Assembly: GCA_964200185.2 (NCBI GenBank)
Contig: CAXNAD020000165.1
Location: 1-26,685, forward strand
Direction of reading: 5' to 3'
DNA length: 26,685 nucleotides
Source: Choristocarpus tenellus KU-1152
Taxonomy: Eukaryota; Phaeophyceae
Part shown: piece by piece, positions 23,555 through 26,685 of the stretch
Layout: the number at the start of each line of letters is the position of its first letter
Position numbering within the stretch: the first letter of the stretch is position 1
Notes under the pieces: generated by a model
What the model was told of the DNA's origin: nothing
Database searches by the model: none
What the model saw: the letters and a program-made list of their open reading frames with translations, nothing else
Position numbers and translations under genes: made by a program

Positions 23555-26500
23555 ATGGAGGATACGACTAGTACCATTGTAAAGCGAAAGGGGAAGGCTA
23601 AGTCAGGCACAGAACCATGCGATGAGGGGGGAAGCGCTGGCAATGCTAATGGATGTGCCATGAACGCCGTGTCGCTGGGAAAGAGGGCAACTGGTGATGT
23701 ATTGGGATCCGTGCCACCAACTACCGTTGGTAGAGGAATGATACATGATTTCACCACGGAATTCAGGAGGTTCTACGACAATGCCTTTGTGCAAAGGGGG
23801 AGCTGTACTAAGATAATCTTTAGCATCGTGCTATTGTTGGTTATGCTTTCTGGTATCTTCGTGGTCCTGGTAAGATGCGGTTGCTGTTCAATCGGTCTGG
23901 TGTCGCTCTCTCCTTGAGGATGCACAGGCCTTGTTGTCGTGATTTCGAAATTATTGCTGTGCTAACCTTTACGCTCGCTTAGGTATGTACTTTTTTGTGA
24001 CTATGGAACGTCGTAACAATGTCATGATTAGGGAAGCCTTCCGCTGGTGGTGATGAGCGCAGAGGATTCGCTGTCAGCCCAAATGGCCCTCTCGCTCGAG
24101 CTTCAAGGGGTGAAAGAGCGTCTTGAGTCACAAGACAGGCGAGATTGCCTGCCAAAACTGAATGCCTCTGTTGTGGTCCCCTTGAACGATGAAAATAATG
24201 CGAGGATATGGCTTCCATCGTGCAACTCCTGTGTACGTTATTTTCGATTTGAGAGATTGTAGTGCATATTGATTGGTATGTTTTCGGAGACCGCTGTAAT
24301 GTTACTCATTGCGTTGACGAATGGAACAATAGGCAAACAAGTGGATGAGAGAAGAGTATGTACAGAACCGTCAATATATCACCTGCAAGGTGTTTTTCAT
24401 CTGCCTGGTCCGCCTACGTGAAGGTAGATTTTACTGTGGTTCTATCTTGTCCTATTTTCCGGTGGTCTGTGACACAAACTCTTGAAGGATGCGGAACCAT
24501 CATGCAGTAATTGCAATAGAAGATATGTGCAGCTTGGACAATGTACTACATTAAACGTGGCACAATTTGACCTTTTATGACATTTGAAACATTCTGTCCT
24601 ACCAGGCGATACCTGGAGGCAAGGAACATGGAATATGTTGTCAAGGAGGATCTCCAGGTAAGTTTAATATTGATACTCTTTTGTTTGGGGAAGGGGGTCT
24701 TCAGATGTTGCTAATCTGGTGTTCCCTTCACCTATCTGTTTCCTGGTCTTTTATATGTGCCAAAGGATGTTTACAGTTGAGCACATCCCATGCAACAAAA
24801 TGCAACACACATTTTCCAGTCTCTGCAAATGAAAGTGGTGCACCTTATGGTGGAGCTGAGGGAGTTGAAGGATCTTGACCAGGCAGCACAAACTGGCAGC
24901 AGTGGGGATGCAAACATGATCACAATGGTAGGCTGCTATATGAACAAACTAGTCAAGTATTGGCCCCCCGGAGGCTCCGTATCCCTGCCATATATTGCAT
25001 AGTGGACATATCCGCGGAAATGTCAATGCATATCTCATTTACAGTATTAATCGTCCAATGCACAGGTCTAGCGTATCCGTTTGACTTCAGGGAGGCCCTA
25101 TCACTCAAGTCTAAGTTTTTACAACCATATTGCAAGATTTGATCCTTTGATTATGGTTATTTGATTAGCAAAGCTGTAGAGTCCCTTGTTTCAAAGTGTT
25201 GCCTTGTGGACTGTTTCACACAGGCCTACAATAACAGTGGGGTGTGTTTTGTGTCGTACCATAATGGAAAGTGCTTACAACTCTGGAGTGTGGAGTGTGT
25301 TCATTGCAACATCAGTGACTTCTATATTGCTCCTAGATAAGAAAGCATGTTTGTACAACCTTCTGGTACCAATGTGTTAGTGCTATGTGTAACTGGTGAG
25401 TCTGTTGCCAATATTTGTACCATTGAAGCCAATAATACTATAAACTTGTACTAGCACAGTACACTACCACACTAGTACAGAAGGTGGTTCCCATTTGACC
25501 CTTACTTCTTTTTTGCACTAGATCATTGTCTTTCTCCATGGGTTAGGCATTTTTGAAGCATTATTTTACTATCTATTACATCACAACATTTGTGTATGAT
25601 AGTAATAGCAGTATTAAGTAGTTCTGCAGACTACAATATGTGTGCAGCAACACTTTACTCTAGAGCGAATGGTGGCTGTTCTTGCTGCAGTAGTAATGGT
25701 ATTTTTCAGAGGTGTTGTGGCGTGCGCTTTAGACTTTACCTTGTGAGTACATCGCCATAATCTTGTAAGCCATAGGATAGATTGATATGGCATAGAGAGT
25801 AGGCACAAGCTGCATGGAGTAGCAACCTTGAAAGGGCACACAACAATATCAGAAGATAATTTGTCATTCCCCTGTGATGTCTGGTGGTAAAAAGTGGATT
25901 GATATTATAGTATCTTTCCAATGGAGTGCCTGTCTGCAAGGCAAAATGTATGTGTTGACACGATTGATTTTGCCTGTTTCCTTGGGAAACTCATTGGTCT
26001 CATCGGCCATCCCCTATGAATCTCATGTATGCAAATCTATCCGGTTTATTCATTTCTATTTTGTTCTCTCAACCTTCCCACTCCTCTTACCATGCCCAGT
26101 ACTACATCCATAAAAAAAGCGATCAACAACAGTTGGATCCTCTTGAGGGGAGAGGAGTAAAGTTTTTTGTGCTCATTGTGTCCACCACTGCTTGTTACTC
26201 CCATGATCCATGCCTATCTCTCAAGAGGATGTTTATCTCTGTTATCTACAAAGCAACCTGCAGCCCATTCACACTCCCTTCCCCCTTCCCTATAAAACGC
26301 CAATTCACAAAATGTCTCTACTACACAGCAATGTAGGCTTGATGTGGTTTATGACTATGATGTGGAATGTGTTGAATATCTGGTGTGGAGTATGTCACGT
26401 TGCAGTGCATGAAATGTAAGCTTGCTTCAAAACATTGTAATACAATCATATGCCTGCTGCTTGTAATCGATTTTGAATGCAATGGTTGGTGTCTTTGGTA

Positions 26501-26685
26501 AGGTTTCAAGGACAAACAAGAGCCTCAAAGACACTCAGGAGAGCATGTTCACGGCTCTGACACAGGTGGAGAAGCAGTTGGAGAGACAGGTGTGGAGTAT
26601 GTCACGTTGCAGTGCATGAAATGTAAGCTTGCTTCAAAACATTGTAATACAATCATATGCCTGCTGCTTGTAATCGATTTTGAAT
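23555..26685 (+). CDS. Membrane-anchored helix-rich protein, many small exons, 3' end outside window
   Basis: Confident exons: 23555-23869 (ATG at 23555), 24032-24232, 24606-24657, 24833 region (about 24823-24928), 26503-26589. Likely: 24333-24389 (ANKWMREEYVQNRQYITCK) and 26329-26382 (QCRLDVVYDYDVECVEYL). Exon 1 has a polar, Lys-rich N-terminus and then a single hydrophobic segment (IIFSIVLLLVMLSGIFVVL, about residues 86-105), so a type II or tail-outward anchor is likely. Exon 2 ends in PSCNSC. Later exons are helical and heptad-like: RYLEARNMEYVVKEDLQ, KVVHLMVELRELKDLD, SLKDTQESMFTALTQVEKQL. Most introns are phase 0. How exons in 24333-24606 join is unresolved: 24606-24657 needs phase 2 on entry and I found no good phase-2 donor. 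A candidate exon at 24488 onward reads DAEPSCSNCNRRY. The intron 24929-26328 is about 1.4 kb. I do not recognise the family. Confidence 0.6.
24929..26328. other. Long presumed intron, no supported exon
   Basis: It begins with gtaggc after ...NMITM and ends with ctctactacacag. ORFs on both strands look random. A small inverted repeat, TGTACTAG (25447-25454) with CTAGTACA (25472-25479), lies inside. Confidence 0.4.
26382..26685 (+). repeat. 97-nt exact direct repeat covering two successive intron starts
   Basis: Bases 26382-26478 are identical to 26589-26685 (offset 207 nt). Each copy starts with the last G of an exon followed by the donor gtgtgg and continues through the intron. The window ends while the two copies are still identical, so the repeat may be longer. 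Between the copies lie 24 nt of intron and the 87-nt exon 26503-26589. Confidence 0.95.

Noticed and set aside
1-26685. tRNA, rRNA, CRISPR arrays, prokaryotic operons
   Set aside because: No tRNA B-box in a plausible cloverleaf, no rRNA-like stretch, no regular direct repeats with spacers, and no Shine-Dalgarno-led ORF series were seen on either strand.

Overview
The window reads as nuclear DNA of an intron-rich eukaryote, most likely an alga with a secondary (complex) plastid. No long single-exon bacterial-type gene is present. Coding sense appears only as short exons bounded by GT/AG sites whose phases can be chained. The clue to the lineage is a minus-strand gene whose first exon encodes a signal peptide followed by a basic, Ser-rich stretch. 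The predicted junction has Phe-Ala-Pro at +1, as in bipartite plastid targeting signals of stramenopile, cryptophyte and haptophyte algae. All exon models were made by eye from splice sites, phase and family resemblance, without transcripts.

Layout. (1) 1-4429, minus: AATF/Che-1/BFR2 family nucleolar protein, five phase-consistent exons plus a weak sixth at the window edge; its 3' end lies outside. (2) 4430-4697: short divergent promoter. (3) 4698-5709, plus: four-exon gene for a protein of about 169 residues that I do not recognise. (4) 5710-9797: no gene supported; it holds a diverged repeat cluster (7742-8465) and a weak retroelement-like ORF (9330-9584). (5) 9798-11718, minus: five-exon model for a basic-N-terminus protein of about 230 residues, family not recognised. 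(6) 11719-17325: mostly unexplained, but it contains a minus-strand exon (13044-13198) with the signature of large-type NAD-dependent glutamate dehydrogenase, plus two clean exons of unknown affiliation. (7) 17326-23167, minus: a TraB-family protein with a predicted plastid targeting signal and C-terminal membrane segments, about 15 exons and 615 residues; exon 2 carries an apparent 1-nt frameshift. (8) 23168-23554: second divergent promoter, sharing a GCGCGCGA motif with the first. (9) 23555 to the window end, plus: a membrane-anchored, helix-rich protein spread over small, mostly phase-0 exons. The window ends inside a 97-nt exact repeat that starts at the splice junction of two successive introns.

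The genes do not form an evident pathway: ribosome biogenesis (AATF/BFR2), amino-acid metabolism (GDH exon), a plastid TraB protein and several unknowns. The most notable signals are the duplicated intron at the right edge, the shared motif in both divergent promoters, the isolated GDH exon, and the first exon of the 4698 gene, which is open and spliceable in two frames.
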